From: Stenotrophomonas geniculata ATCC 19374 = JCM 13324
GTDB lineage: Bacteria; Pseudomonadota; Gammaproteobacteria; Xanthomonadales; Xanthomonadaceae
DNA length: 59,364 nt
Assembly: GCF_001431625.1 (NCBI RefSeq)
Contig: NZ_LLXT01000035.1
Location: 1 to 59,364 of the forward strand
Reading direction: 5' to 3'
The notes under the pieces are model-generated. The model searched no databases. It worked only from the letters and a program-made list of their open reading frames with translations, and was not told the DNA's origin. Positions 1-9,306 of this stretch are shown one piece after another (position 1 is the first letter of the stretch; every line of letters starts with the position of its first letter). The position numbers and the translations under genes are program-made.

Positions 1-94
1 GGGTGGGTCCGGTTGAGGGGGACGGCGCAAGTACGTCCCTGTAGCCTTGGCCACGGCATCCATGCCGCGGACACCCCCGCAACCGGACCCACCC
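1..94. repeat. Long imperfect palindrome, copy 1
   Basis: The first 15 bases (GGGTGGGTCCGGTTG) are the exact reverse complement of positions 80-94, enclosing about 64 bases that contain a second hairpin at 54-67 (CGGCAT-CC-ATGCCG). The same architecture recurs at 59243-59333, sharing the interior core CAAGTACGTCC and CATCCATG. The arms differ between copies by paired changes, so pairing is conserved rather than sequence. The element may extend left of the window. Its function is unknown; it is longer than the GTAG-type REPs elsewhere here. Confidence 0.75.
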
Positions 95-220
95 CGCCAA
101 CCCACGGAAAGCCAGCTTTTGACGTTGACGTTGCTCCGGCTTGTAGCGGGTGCAGGGCTGCAAAGCCCTGCAACAAAACCCTCCTTGACCGTAGCCCGTC
201 CGCCACGGAGAATTCCGCGA

Positions 221-235
221 CTAATTCTCATTTGC
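221..235. promoter_or_regulatory. Possible Fur box upstream of the flavin reductase
   Basis: CTAATTCTCATTTGC lies about 47 bases before the reductase start. Read on the other strand it gives AAATGAGAATTAG, which resembles the ATGAGAAT core common in Xanthomonad iron-regulated promoters. A 19-base alignment to the classical Fur consensus matches at about 11 positions by eye, so this is a candidate only. It fits the expected iron link of the downstream gene. Confidence 0.4.
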
Positions 236-281
236 TGTTGCGCAGGATGCGGGCGGCAGCCTTCCTGGCCCTCCTCCTTCG

Positions 282-2804
282 ATGTTCAAGAACGTCCTGT
301 TCCAACTGCACTGGCTGCTGGGCATCACCGCCGGCGCCGTACTGGCCGTGATGGGCCTCAGCGGCGCCGTGCTGTCCTTCGAGGATGAACTGCTGCGGGC
401 GGCCAATCCCGGTTTCGCCGAGATTGCCGAGCACCATGCCGACGGTCAGCTTCCGCTTGAACTGAGCGAGCTGGTGCCGCTGCTGCAGGCCGACAGTAAT
501 CGCCCCCTGCAGCGCCTGCGCGTGGATGCCACCGGGCTGCGGCCCTCGGTGGCACGCTTCGCCGGTGGCAAGGAACACTGGGTCTACTTCGATCCGTACA
601 GCGGCGAGCGATTCAGCGCCCTGCGCGGGCAGGCGTTCTTCGATTTCGTCGAGGACCTGCATCGCCACCTCGCCGCCGGCGAGCGCGGCAAATGGATCAC
701 CGGCAGCTGTGCGATCGCCCTGCTGTTCTTCACCCTGTCCGGCCTCTATCTGCGCTGGCCGCGGCGCTGGTGGCACTGGCGCAGCTGGTTGGCGGTGGAA
801 TGGAAGCGCAGCGGCCGTGGCTTCCTGTGGAGCCTGCACTCGGTGGTCGGCACGTGGGTGCTGCTGATCTACCTGATGAGTGCGCTGACCGGCCTGTGGT
901 GGTCCTTCGACTGGTATCGCAGCGCCGCCAACACCCTGCTTGGCGTCGCACCGGCCGCCAAGCACAAGATCGCCACCGGCGCCGCCCTGAACCTGGAACG
1001 CGTCGAAGCCACGCTGTACGCACTGCCCGGCGTGCGCACCGGCTACATCGACCTGCGCCTGCCGGAGAAGCCCGGGCAGGCACTGAATGTACGCGTGATG
1101 GCCGGTGATCCGTCGCAGCGCGGCGGCCAGCATGACCGCGCGCATGATCTGCTGCAGCTCGACCCAGGCACGGGTGCCACGCTCGATGCCCGCCCCTATG
1201 CACGCCAGGGCGTCGGCGCGCAGCTGGCCACCAGCGTGTTCGCGCTCCACTCGGGCAGCTACTTCGGCGTGCCCGGGCGTGTCGTGGTGATGCTCAGCAG
1301 TTTGGGCATGAGCCTGTTCTTCATCAGCGGCTGGATGCTCTATCTGGACCGCCGACGCAGCCAGCGCGCTGCGCGTGGCCTGCGCCAGTCGCTGCCAGCA
1401 ACGCCTGCCGATGGCGGTGGCACGCCGTGGCTGGTGGTGCATGCCAGCCAGAGCGGACTGGGCGAACAACTCGCATGGCGCGCAGCCGCGCAGCTGCAGG
1501 CATCCGGTCATGCGGTGCAGGTGCTGCCGCTGGCCCGCGTCGATGCCGTGCAGCTGGCATGCACCGCGCAGGCGCTGTTGGTACTGAGCACCTTCGGCGA
1601 TGGCGAACCACCGGATGCGGCGCGAGGTGCTGCACGACGGCTGATGGCACAGACACTCGACCTGTCAGGCCTGCAGTTTGGACTGCTGGCGCTGGGTGAT
1701 CGACAGTACCCGCACTACTGCGGCTTCGGCCGCCAGGTTGATGGCTGGCTGCTCGGCAACGGCGCGCGCCCGTTGTTCGACCGCATCGAAGTCGATGCCG
1801 CCTCGGTCGCGGCGCTGCGCCAATGGCAGCTGCAGCTGGGCGCGCTGACCGGCATCGCCACCGATGACAGCGTGCTGCCGGCGGCCACGCAGATGCATGA
1901 GTGGCGGCTGCTCGGCCGCGACCGGCTCAACCCGGGCAGCGTGGGCGGCGCCATCTGGCGCATCTGTCTTGCGCCACCGGCCGAGGTGCAGTGGCAGGCG
2001 GGCGACATCCTGCATATCGCGCCCCGGCACAACGCGCGGCATGCCAGCGCGGTGTTGAAGGCACAGGGGCTGGATCCGCTACAGCCGCTGCTGGTGGACG
2101 GCCACCCACGCACCCTGCTGGCGCTGGCCAGTGAACGCGAGCTGCCCGAGGCCGACGCCGCGCTGGCGGTGCAGGATCCGTGCCTATGGCTGGCCGGCCT
2201 GCCGATGCTGCCCGGACGCGAATATTCAATCGCCTCGTGCACCGAGGATGGCGCGGTGGAACTGGTGGTACGACTGGTGCACGACGACACGGGCCGCGCC
2301 GGGCTCGGCTCGGGCTGGCTGTCGCTGCATGCACCGATCGGTGCCAGTCTCGTCGCCCGCGTGCACCGCAATCCCGGGTTCCACCGCGTCGCCGGTGCAC
2401 CGATGGTGCTGATCGGCAACGGCACCGGCATCGCGGGCCTGCGCAGCCTGTTGCGCGAAGCCGCGCATGCAGGCGAGGACGGGCACTGGCTGCTGTTCGG
2501 CGAACGCCAGCGCGCGCATGACTTCCTGTTCGCCGACGAGATCGAGGCCTGGCAGGCCAATGGTCATCTTGCGCGGGTGGACCTGGCGTTCTCGCGCGAT
2601 GGCGACGGTGGCTATGTACAGGATCGCCTGCGTGCGGCGGCCGATGCCCTGCGCAACTGGATGCAGCGTGGTGCAGTCATCCACGTGTGCGGTTCGCTGC
2701 AGGGCATGGCCGAAGGCGTGGACCAGGTGCTGCGTGAAGCACTCGGTGATGAGGCGGTGGAAACACTGCTGGAGAACGGCCGCTACCGTCGCGACGTGTA
2801 TTGA
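282..2804 (+). CDS. PepSY-associated membrane flavodoxin reductase
   Basis: The 840-residue fusion has an N-terminal membrane part (helices near 8-30, 141-160, 187-211 and 335-355) enclosing a periplasmic PepSY-type segment. A flavodoxin domain follows from about residue 380 (TFGDGEP, LGDRQYPHYC), then an FAD/NADPH reductase module with REYSIAS near 646, a GTGIAGLRSLL nucleotide loop, and a C-terminal Tyr as in sulfite and P450 reductases. Electrons probably pass from NADPH through FAD and FMN to the membrane. Proteins of this build are often annotated as sulfite reductase alpha subunit, but the architecture fits a membrane reductase linked to siderophore-iron uptake. The nearby Fur-like site supports that; a partner receptor would lie outside the window. 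Confidence 0.85.
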   Translation: MFKNVLFQLHWLLGITAGAVLAVMGLSGAVLSFEDELLRAANPGFAEIAEHHADGQLPLELSELVPLLQADSNRPLQRLRVDATGLRPSVARFAGGKEHWVYFDPYSGERFSALRGQAFFDFVEDLHRHLAAGERGKWITGSCAIALLFFTLSGLYLRWPRRWWHWRSWLAVEWKRSGRGFLWSLHSVVGTWVLLIYLMSALTGLWWSFDWYRSAANTLLGVAPAAKHKIATGAALNLERVEATLYALPGVRTGYIDLRLPEKPGQALNVRVMAGDPSQRGGQHDRAHDLLQLDPGTGATLDARPYARQGVGAQLATSVFALHSGSYFGVPGRVVVMLSSLGMSLFFISGWMLYLDRRRSQRAARGLRQSLPATPADGGGTPWLVVHASQSGLGEQLAWRAAAQLQASGHAVQVLPLARVDAVQLACTAQALLVLSTFGDGEPPDAARGAARRLMAQTLDLSGLQFGLLALGDRQYPHYCGFGRQVDGWLLGNGARPLFDRIEVDAASVAALRQWQLQLGALTGIATDDSVLPAATQMHEWRLLGRDRLNPGSVGGAIWRICLAPPAEVQWQAGDILHIAPRHNARHASAVLKAQGLDPLQPLLVDGHPRTLLALASERELPEADAALAVQDPCLWLAGLPMLPGREYSIASCTEDGAVELVVRLVHDDTGRAGLGSGWLSLHAPIGASLVARVHRNPGFHRVAGAPMVLIGNGTGIAGLRSLLREAAHAGEDGHWLLFGERQRAHDFLFADEIEAWQANGHLARVDLAFSRDGDGGYVQDRLRAAADALRNWMQRGAVIHVCGSLQGMAEGVDQVLREALGDEAVETLLENGRYRRDVY

Positions 2805-2828
2805 TTCCTGCCAGCGCGCATTGGCCTG

Positions 2829-2894
2829 AGCCGAGCATGGGCTCGGCTCTACAGTGTGCCTGCAGCCGATGTAGAGCCGAGCCGACGCTCGGCT
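2829..2894. repeat. Inverted pair of SMAG/GTAG REP elements
   Basis: Two 24-base stem-loops face each other. AGCCGAGC..GCTCGGCTCTAC at 2829-2852 ends in the complement of GTAG, and GTAGAGCCGAGC..GCTCGGCT spans 2871-2894. They lie between the convergent reductase and chemoreceptor genes. This paired arrangement recurs at six other convergent or intergenic sites in the window. Confidence 0.9.
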
Positions 2895-2925
2895 GATTCC
2901 CGGCCAGCCGACAAGGAACCGCAGG

Positions 2926-5466
2926 CTAGGCCGCCGCAGCGCGCGCCTGTGGCATCGACTGCAGACGGAACGCGCCCACCGCTTCCGCCAGCGCATGCAC
3001 CTGCGCCTGCATCTGCGCTGTCGAAGCACCCGCCTCTTCCACCAGGCTGGCGTTGCGCTGGGTACTGGCTTCCATCTGCACGATGGTCTGGTTCACCTGG
3101 GCGATGCCGGCATGCTGGTCCTGCGACGCGCTGCGGATACCGGCCAGCAGATCCGCCAGTTGCTGCACGCTGCCGACAATCTCGCCCATCGTGGTGCCGG
3201 CCTGTTCGGCCTGCTGGTTGCCCTGGCCCACACGCGCCACCGAATCCTCGATCAGGCCCTTGATCTGTTTGGCCGCCTCCGCGCTGCGTTGTGCCAGCAG
3301 GCGCACTTCTGCGGCCACCACGGCGAAGCTGCGGCCCTGCTCACCCGCGCGCGCGGCTTCCACCGCAGCATTCAACGCGAGGATGTTGGTCTGGAAAGCG
3401 ATGCCATCGATCAGCTGGGTGATGTCGCCGATCCGTCGCGAGGCCTCGCTGATGCCCTGCATGGTCGCGGCCACCTGGCCAACGGCCTCGCCACCGCGCT
3501 GGGCCACTGCCGCCGCGCCCTTGACCAGCACGTCGGCACGGCCCGCGGCATCAGCATTGCGGCCAACGGTATCGGTCAGCTCGTGCATCGACGCTGCCGT
3601 CTCTTCCAGGTTGGCCGCCTGCTGTTCGGTACGCTGCGACAGGTCATGGTGACCGGCAACGATCCCGCCAACGCCGGCATCCAGGCTGGACGTGGCGTGC
3701 TGGATGCGGGTGACGATGCGGCCCAGTTGCGCGACGGTGGCGTTGGCATCGTCGCGCATGCGTGCGAACACGCCCTGCAGCTCACCTTCCATGCGCACGC
3801 TGAGGTCGCCGCGGGCCAGCGCGGCCAGAAGCGCCTGCAGATCGCCGAGGTTGGTCTCGAAGGTGGTCAACAGGCGATTGATGCTGGTCGACAACGTACG
3901 CACAAAGCCCTGCTTTCCCTCCAGCGCGATGCGCCCGTGCAGGTCGCCGTGCGCGGCGGCGTCGACCAGTGCGGCCACTTCGGTTTCCAACAGGGTTTCC
4001 AGCGCACGGCTGCGCCACTCCACCGCCACACCAAGGAACTGACCTTCGTCGATGATGGCGTTGGCAATCAGCTGGTAGCGCACCCCTGCATGGCCGATCT
4101 CGCGCTCCTCGCGCTGGCGCACACCGGCCAGGCTGGCCAGTGCCGGATGCAGGCGTACCGCATCGCTCGCCACCAGATCTTCAACCTGGAGGTCAAGCTG
4201 CTCCAGCAGCGCCGGATTGGCGTAGGCGACCTGCCCTTCCGCATCAATCACCATCAGCCCGGTCTGCGCGCTGTCCAATGCCTGGCGCACCCGGGTATTG
4301 CCGCGCGCCACGGCACGCTCGGTCTCGATGCGCGCACGCAGGCGCTGCTGCATGTCGACCAGGCGCTGGGCCAGCTGGCCGATCTCATCATTGGCGTTGT
4401 AGACGCGCAGGGTGGTGTCGAGGCGGTCGTCAGCGATATCGCTGGCGAAGCGCAGGGTGTCCTGGATCGGCTGGCGCACCGCACGCAGCACCAGCATCAG
4501 GCTGGTGATCAGCACGCCGGCCACCAGCAGCAGGGTCAGTGCGAACAGCACGCTCATCGTGCGTGCACCGGCCTGCTGGCGCGCCTGCGCCGTGGCCAGC
4601 GCCGCCACCTGCGCCTGCTGGAAGGCGGCCAGCGCCGGTGCTACGCCCGCGGCGGTATCCAGCAGCGACTGCGCTTCCACATCCAGGCCGACGCGGGCAG
4701 CGGTATACCCCAGCAATGCGGCCTGATACGCCTCCATCCCGGTGCGCAGGGTGTCCTGCGCATCTGCGGGAAGGCCCGCCAGCGCGAGGTCGAACGGCAG
4801 CTTTTCCTCGCTGGCGCGGTCGGCGTGAGTGGAGTCACCGTCGAGCAGCAGCAGTGCCTCCTGCCTTCGCATCTTCTGCAGTGACAACGCCAACGACGGC
4901 CGCTGCAGCGCATCCACCTGTACCTGCAGGGTATCGGCGGCCTGCTGCAGCTGCGCGGCGAGGCCGGCATCACCACGACCCATCTCGTCGACACGTTCGA
5001 ACAGGGCGGCCACACCCTGCGAGAACGCGTCGGCGGCTTCGGTCAGCGCCTGCAGGGCCTTGCGCCGGCCAGTATCCATCGGCGTCGCGCGCAGCGCCTG
5101 CAGATCGGCCTGCAGTGCCTTCTGCGTGGCCAGCAGCTGCGCGCGGTCGGCATCATCGAAACTGCGTGCATACTGGGTCTGCAGGCGACGCGCTTCGGCC
5201 ACCCGCGTAGACAGGCTGGCGGCCAGATCGCTGCCGCGCTGGTAGCTGGCCTGGCTGCGCGCAGCCAGTGCGTTGGCATGGCCGGTCCAGGCGTAGACAG
5301 CGGCGATCGCGACCAGGCCCAGGCCACAGACCCACAGGGTCGCCTTGAGCTTGTTGGCCACGCTGAGCCGATGCGGCTGCAGCCAGCGCAGCAGGCCGGG
5401 GGACGCCGAGTGCAACGCGGCAAGGCGCGTGCGCAGGGACCGGAGGTGGGGGACAACGGCCGACAT
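2926..5466 (-). CDS. Methyl-accepting chemotaxis protein with PAS domain
   Basis: The 846-residue chemoreceptor has a membrane helix near 42-60, a long helical periplasmic sensor, and a second helix near 304-328. A HAMP linker and a PAS-like domain beginning near 390 ([17 protein letters not shown]) follow, then a second HAMP-like stretch and the conserved MCP signalling tip near 690 ([19 protein letters not shown]). It should dimerise and feed CheA/CheW. The C-terminus is alanine-rich with no NWETF-type tether for CheR. No che genes are adjacent, so it is a dispersed receptor, and its ligand cannot be read from sequence. Confidence 0.92.
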   Translation of the reverse strand: MSAVVPHLRSLRTRLAALHSASPGLLRWLQPHRLSVANKLKATLWVCGLGLVAIAAVYAWTGHANALAARSQASYQRGSDLAASLSTRVAEARRLQTQYARSFDDADRAQLLATQKALQADLQALRATPMDTGRRKALQALTEAADAFSQGVAALFERVDEMGRGDAGLAAQLQQAADTLQVQVDALQRPSLALSLQKMRRQEALLLLDGDSTHADRASEEKLPFDLALAGLPADAQDTLRTGMEAYQAALLGYTAARVGLDVEAQSLLDTAAGVAPALAAFQQAQVAALATAQARQQAGARTMSVLFALTLLLVAGVLITSLMLVLRAVRQPIQDTLRFASDIADDRLDTTLRVYNANDEIGQLAQRLVDMQQRLRARIETERAVARGNTRVRQALDSAQTGLMVIDAEGQVAYANPALLEQLDLQVEDLVASDAVRLHPALASLAGVRQREEREIGHAGVRYQLIANAIIDEGQFLGVAVEWRSRALETLLETEVAALVDAAAHGDLHGRIALEGKQGFVRTLSTSINRLLTTFETNLGDLQALLAALARGDLSVRMEGELQGVFARMRDDANATVAQLGRIVTRIQHATSSLDAGVGGIVAGHHDLSQRTEQQAANLEETAASMHELTDTVGRNADAAGRADVLVKGAAAVAQRGGEAVGQVAATMQGISEASRRIGDITQLIDGIAFQTNILALNAAVEAARAGEQGRSFAVVAAEVRLLAQRSAEAAKQIKGLIEDSVARVGQGNQQAEQAGTTMGEIVGSVQQLADLLAGIRSASQDQHAGIAQVNQTIVQMEASTQRNASLVEEAGASTAQMQAQVHALAEAVGAFRLQSMPQARAAAA

Positions 5467-5668
5467 GACAGACTCCAGGCGGAAAGACGCACCTGTATCG
5501 GCCGGATTCAGGGCAACTTTAGCGCCTTCTTCGTCCGGGTCCCCCCGTCGCGGGTGGACGCGGCCTTTGTACAGGGTGCAAGCGACGGGGGCATGACACG
5601 GGCGCCGCGCTTGACCTCAACCCCGGTTGGGGGAGCACAGTGGACGTTCCTCCCCGCCCGGTGCCTCC

Positions 5669-6508
5669 ATGACGACGCTCGATGTCCCCCGCTACCTGCA
5701 ACGCCTGCAGCTGGATGCGCCGCCACCGCGGACCCTGGCTGGCCTGACCCTGCTGCAGCAGCGCCACAACGCACTGCTGCCCTTCGAGACCCTCAGCTGC
5801 CTGCTGCGCGACGCGGTGCCGATCGACCTGGACAGCGTGCAACGCAAGCTGCTTGACGACCGCCGCGGTGGGTACTGCTTCGAACTCAATGGCGGCCTGC
5901 TGGCCCTGCTGCAGGCACTGGGCTTTGATGCGCAGCCGCTGAGTGCGCGCGTGCTGCTGGCAGCGCATGACGGCGAACTGACCGCGCGTACCCATCTGCT
6001 GCTGCGCGTGCATGTGGATGGGGACGACTGGCTGGTGGATGCCGGTTTCGGCAGCCTGACCCCGACCGTGCCGCTGCGGCTGCACGATGCGCAGCCGCAG
6101 GCCACGCCGCATGAGCGCTATCTGCTGCAGCGTCTGCCTGACGAGGGCGACTTCGTGCTGTCAGCCGAATCCAGCGACGGCTGGCGGGCGATGTACCGCT
6201 TCGATCTGCAGGCGCCTGCACCGATCGACAACGTGGTGGGCAACTGGTACGTATGCACCCACCCCGATTCCAGCTTCCCGGGCCAGCTACGCGTGTCGCT
6301 GACCGGACCGGACTGGCGCCGCACCATCGGCAGCGGCAACTACACCGAGTACCGCCCCGGGCAGGCGCCGGACAAGCGCCCGCTGCATGGTGTGGGTGAT
6401 GTGCGTGACGTGCTGCAGCAGCGCTTCGGCATGCAGCTGCCGGACGACCCGCGACTGGACCCGGCCATCAATGACTGGCTGCAGCGCTCGCGCGCCGCGA
6501 CCTTGTAG
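5669..6508 (+). CDS. Arylamine N-acetyltransferase
   Basis: The product is about 279 residues, normal for the family. The acetyl-CoA ping-pong triad is visible: Cys70 in RRGGYCFELN, His109 in ARTHLLL and Asp124 in WLVDAGFG. It should N-acetylate arylamines or hydrazines in the cytoplasm. The ATG at 5669 was chosen over an upstream in-frame ATG at 5627 because homologous NATs begin just before the DVPRYLQRL helix, and the extra 14 residues look like translated leader. Its stop lies inside the first base of a GTAG repeat. Confidence 0.92.
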   Translation: MTTLDVPRYLQRLQLDAPPPRTLAGLTLLQQRHNALLPFETLSCLLRDAVPIDLDSVQRKLLDDRRGGYCFELNGGLLALLQALGFDAQPLSARVLLAAHDGELTARTHLLLRVHVDGDDWLVDAGFGSLTPTVPLRLHDAQPQATPHERYLLQRLPDEGDFVLSAESSDGWRAMYRFDLQAPAPIDNVVGNWYVCTHPDSSFPGQLRVSLTGPDWRRTIGSGNYTEYRPGQAPDKRPLHGVGDVRDVLQQRFGMQLPDDPRLDPAINDWLQRSRAATL

Positions 6509-6576
6509 GGCCGAGCCCATGCTCGGCTGAGCTGGAGCGGCTGGGCCAACAGCAGCCGAGCGTGGGCGGGCTCTAC
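6505..6576. repeat. Inverted SMAG/GTAG REP pair between convergent genes
   Basis: GTAGGGCCGAGC..GCTCGGCT at 6505-6528 pairs in orientation with AGCCGAGC..GGGCTCTAC at 6554-6576. The elements overlap the stop codons of both the acetyltransferase and the VOC gene, so they lie in the 3' ends of both transcripts and could form a bidirectional 3' structure. Confidence 0.85.
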
Positions 6577-6950
6577 AGAGCTGCGCGTGCCTGCAGCGCA
6601 ATGCGGTTGCCTTCGCTGTCGCGGATCTCGGCCACACGCCAGTCACCCGCGTCGGCCGGGCCGAAGCGCAGCTCAGCTCCCGATTGCAGTGCACGGTCGA
6701 GGCTCGCATCCAGGTCATCGACGCCGATGTAGATGCGGGCGCCCTGCTCGGAGGGCCGGTAGTCCGCGCCGTGCACCAGCGCAATGCTGGCACCGGCGGC
6801 GTCATCGGAGAACGGCAGGTAAGCCATCCGGCAGTCGTGCAGCACGATAGGTTCGTCCACCGCGACCTGCAGCCACCGCTGGTAGAACGTGATGGCCCGG
6901 TCCAGGTCACTGGCCGGGATTTCCACATGCAGGATCGGGTTCACTGGCAC
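6573..6950 (-). CDS. VOC (glyoxalase/bleomycin-resistance fold) protein
   Basis: The 125-residue single-domain VOC protein starts NPILHVEIPASDLDRAITFYQ and has a second beta-alpha-beta-beta-beta module ending in DSEGNRIALQ. This matches the usual length of uncharacterised vicinal-oxygen-chelate enzymes. The start is GTG. It begins 16 bases after the response regulator ends, so it is probably the third gene of the sensor-kinase operon. Its substrate cannot be predicted; the metal ligands (the first-strand His and a late Glu) appear present. Confidence 0.85.
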   Translation of the reverse strand: MPVNPILHVEIPASDLDRAITFYQRWLQVAVDEPIVLHDCRMAYLPFSDDAAGASIALVHGADYRPSEQGARIYIGVDDLDASLDRALQSGAELRFGPADAGDWRVAEIRDSEGNRIALQARAAL

Positions 6951-6966
6951 GCCTTGCTCGGTCCAC

Positions 6967-7605
6967 TCAGATGATGCGCAGGGTAATCGCCTTCAGCACT
7001 GCACGGGTGCGATCGCGGGTGCCCAGCTTGTCGAGTATGGCCGACACGTAGTTCTTCACCGTGCCTTCGGCCAGGAACAGGCTGCGCGCGATTTCCTTGT
7101 TGCTGTATCCACCAGCCAGCAGGCGCAGGATCGCCACTTCGCGTTCCCCGAAGGTATCGGTGGGCGGTGCTTCGTCGTGGAAGCGGTAACGGGCGCGCAC
7201 CGGCTCGGTGCTGACCGGCAACAGCAGGGTTTCCCCCGCGGCGACGCGCTCGATCGCTTCACGCAGGTCTGCGGGCACGGCGTCCTTGAGCAGGAAGCCC
7301 TGTGCGCCGGCCTCGCTGGCACGCAGCAGCAGATCACTTTCATCGAAGGTGGTCAGCAGCAGGCACGGCGTGGCATCACCGCGCGCGCGCAGCTGGCGCA
7401 GTGCCTCGATGCCGTCCATCCCGGGCATGCGGATGTCACTGAGCACCACATCCACGCGCTGGGCAGCCAACGCGTCCAGCAGCGCCTGGCCCTCTTCGGC
7501 CTCCAGCACCACGTCTACCCCCAGGCCCTGCAGCAGCGCGCGCAGACCCGCACGCACCAGCGCCTGGTCATCGGCCAAGGCAACGCGGATCGCGGCGCCA
7601 CTCAT
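6967..7605 (-). CDS. NarL/LuxR-family response regulator
   Basis: The 212-residue regulator has a receiver domain with the acidic pair ADD, a phosphoacceptor Asp in VVLSDIRMPGMDG and the conserved Lys in FLLKDAVPA. A LuxR-type helix-turn-helix follows (GYSNKEIARSLFLAEGTVKNYVS). I chose the ATG at 7605 because it overlaps the kinase stop as ATGA, a translational-coupling arrangement; the ATG at 7617 would overlap by 16 bases. It is the partner of the upstream histidine kinase. Confidence 0.93.
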   Translation of the reverse strand: MSGAAIRVALADDQALVRAGLRALLQGLGVDVVLEAEEGQALLDALAAQRVDVVLSDIRMPGMDGIEALRQLRARGDATPCLLLTTFDESDLLLRASEAGAQGFLLKDAVPADLREAIERVAAGETLLLPVSTEPVRARYRFHDEAPPTDTFGEREVAILRLLAGGYSNKEIARSLFLAEGTVKNYVSAILDKLGTRDRTRAVLKAITLRII

Positions 7606-8702
7606 GCCGGCAACCATGCGGTCAGGTGCATGCCGCCCTGTGCGGTTCGCGCCAGCTCCAAACGCCCCTGTACGGCCGCCAGGCGCTCGCGCATGCCGGC
7701 GATGCCATTGCCCTCGCGGATGCGTTCGGCGCGCTGGCCGTCATCGCGGATATCGATACGCAACCGGGAATCCTCTTCACTGATCGTCAGCCAGACGGTG
7801 TCTGCATTGCCGTGGCGGGCGGCGTTGGTCAGGGCTTCCTGCACCAGCCGCAGCACGGTCTCGGCCATCAACGGGTCAGCCACGCGCACCCCGTCGCCGA
7901 TCTGCAGCTGCAGCTTTGGTCGTGGGAAGGGTGCGGCCAGCGCATGCAGTGCGGTGGCCAGATCGAGGCCGCGATCATCGCGCATCGATTGCACCACCTG
8001 GCGGATGTCGGCCAGCAACTCGCCGGACAACCGTTCCGCCAGCACCAGTCCCTCGCGGCCGGCCAGTGCTGGGTCAGCGGCCAGGGCGCGCAGGTTGAGC
8101 CGCATCGCGGTGAGCTTGTGCCCAGCCACATCGTGCAGCTCACGCGCCAGGCGCAGGCGCTCGGCATCGCGTGCGCTGTCGGCCAGCAGCGCGCGGGTAG
8201 CCAGCAGGTCGGCGTTGACCCGGGCCAGGTCATCGCGGGCCAGCGCCGTGCTGCGGGCATAGTGGGCGGTCAGTGCGGCGAAGGCCTGGAAGCCGCCATA
8301 GAGCAGCACGACCAGCAGCGGCTGGCTGAAGCCGCTGTGGCGCAGCGCGGCATACACCGCCAGGTTGGCCAGCAGCGCAACGCCCAGCACGAAGCGCGGC
8401 GGCCAGTGCTCGGCCAGCTGTGCGACCAGCACCACCAGCAGCACCGGAGCAGTTCCGGTACGCGGCTGCAGCGCAACCAGCGCAACCGCCAGCAGCGCCT
8501 GCAACACCGCAGCGACGGCGCGCACGCGGGATGGCATCGACGCCCAGCCGTGCACCACGAACAGCAACAGGAACACGGCAAGCAGCAGCAGGCTCAGCCC
8601 GGCACCGTTGCGCTGTACAGCGAACGACAGGCCCACCGCCAGCACGGTAACCAGGCCGGCAAGGCTGAGAGGACGCAAGAGATGGCGGAACAGGCTGGGC
8701 AT
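7602..8702 (-). CDS. NarL-type sensor histidine kinase
   Basis: The 366-residue kinase has about six hydrophobic helices in its first 150 residues (SLAGLVTVLAVGLSF onward). A HisKA_3 dimerisation helix with phospho-His in LARELHDVAGHKL follows, then a HATPase domain (ALTNAARHG, DDGQ, GNGIAGMRERL). The layout is DesK/LiaS-like, with no large periplasmic sensor, which suggests membrane-state or intramembrane sensing. The reading frame is open far upstream, but the ATG at 8702 begins directly before the first membrane helix and is the sensible start. Confidence 0.88.
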   Translation of the reverse strand: MPSLFRHLLRPLSLAGLVTVLAVGLSFAVQRNGAGLSLLLLAVFLLLFVVHGWASMPSRVRAVAAVLQALLAVALVALQPRTGTAPVLLVVLVAQLAEHWPPRFVLGVALLANLAVYAALRHSGFSQPLLVVLLYGGFQAFAALTAHYARSTALARDDLARVNADLLATRALLADSARDAERLRLARELHDVAGHKLTAMRLNLRALAADPALAGREGLVLAERLSGELLADIRQVVQSMRDDRGLDLATALHALAAPFPRPKLQLQIGDGVRVADPLMAETVLRLVQEALTNAARHGNADTVWLTISEEDSRLRIDIRDDGQRAERIREGNGIAGMRERLAAVQGRLELARTAQGGMHLTAWLPA

Positions 8703-8858
8703 GGCCAGATGCTGACCGCCGCACACGCCGGCGGCAATGGGTCCAGCGCAGAAAGTGACTTCTGGCACGTCGAATCGATGACCACTGGCCCTGAACCCCG
8801 TGCACCGCGCCACCCAGACTGGCGCCACACCGCCACACACACTTCCGGAGCCACTGCC

Positions 8859-9281
8859 ATGATCCGCACCGCCCTGCTCAGCACCGCCCTGACTGCACTG
8901 GCCCTGGCCGACAGTGCCCACGCCGCCGACCTGGCCGTGACCGTGCACGACGTCCACGCGCAGAGCGGCACCCTGCGCGTTGCGCTGGTCGACAGCGGTG
9001 CCGCCTGGGACGGCAAGGCCAAGCCCGTGCAGGCCCAGCAGGCGGCGCCCAGCGGCGACAGCGCTCACTTCACGTTCAAGGGTATACCGGCCGGCAGCTA
9101 TGCCGTGCTGCTCACCCACGACGAGAACGACAACGGCAAGCTCGACATCAACCTGGTCGGCATGCCGGTGGAAGGCTACGGCTTCAGCAACAACCCGCAG
9201 GTGATGCGCAAGCCGACCTTCGACGAAGCACGCGTCAACGTGCCAGCCGCTGGCGCCGCCATCGACATCACCCTGCGCTGA
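8859..9281 (+). CDS. Exported DUF2141 protein
   Basis: This 140-residue protein has a cleavable signal peptide (ALLSTALTALALADSAHA|AD) and a DUF2141-like beta domain: GTLRVALVDS, then GSYAVLLTHDENDNGKLDINLVG, then GYGFSNN. The Asp/Asn-rich loop looks like a calcium-binding site. It is probably periplasmic. It is 25 bases upstream of the carotenoid-oxygenase gene and likely co-transcribed with it. The frame is open far upstream, but the signal peptide fixes the ATG. Confidence 0.88.
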   Translation: MIRTALLSTALTALALADSAHAADLAVTVHDVHAQSGTLRVALVDSGAAWDGKAKPVQAQQAAPSGDSAHFTFKGIPAGSYAVLLTHDENDNGKLDINLVGMPVEGYGFSNNPQVMRKPTFDEARVNVPAAGAAIDITLR

Positions 9282-9306
9282 TTCCGCATCCAGACCCGAG
9301 GCCACC

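Noticed and set aside
228..1511. Long minus-strand open frame inside the flavin reductase gene
   Set aside because: High-GC genomes give long antisense frames. This one lacks recognisable domains and a start signal, while the plus-strand frame has clear motifs throughout.
2995..4884. Long plus-strand open frame opposite the chemoreceptor
   Set aside because: It is the codon-bias shadow of the receptor; composition is His/Gln/Arg-rich without a fold.
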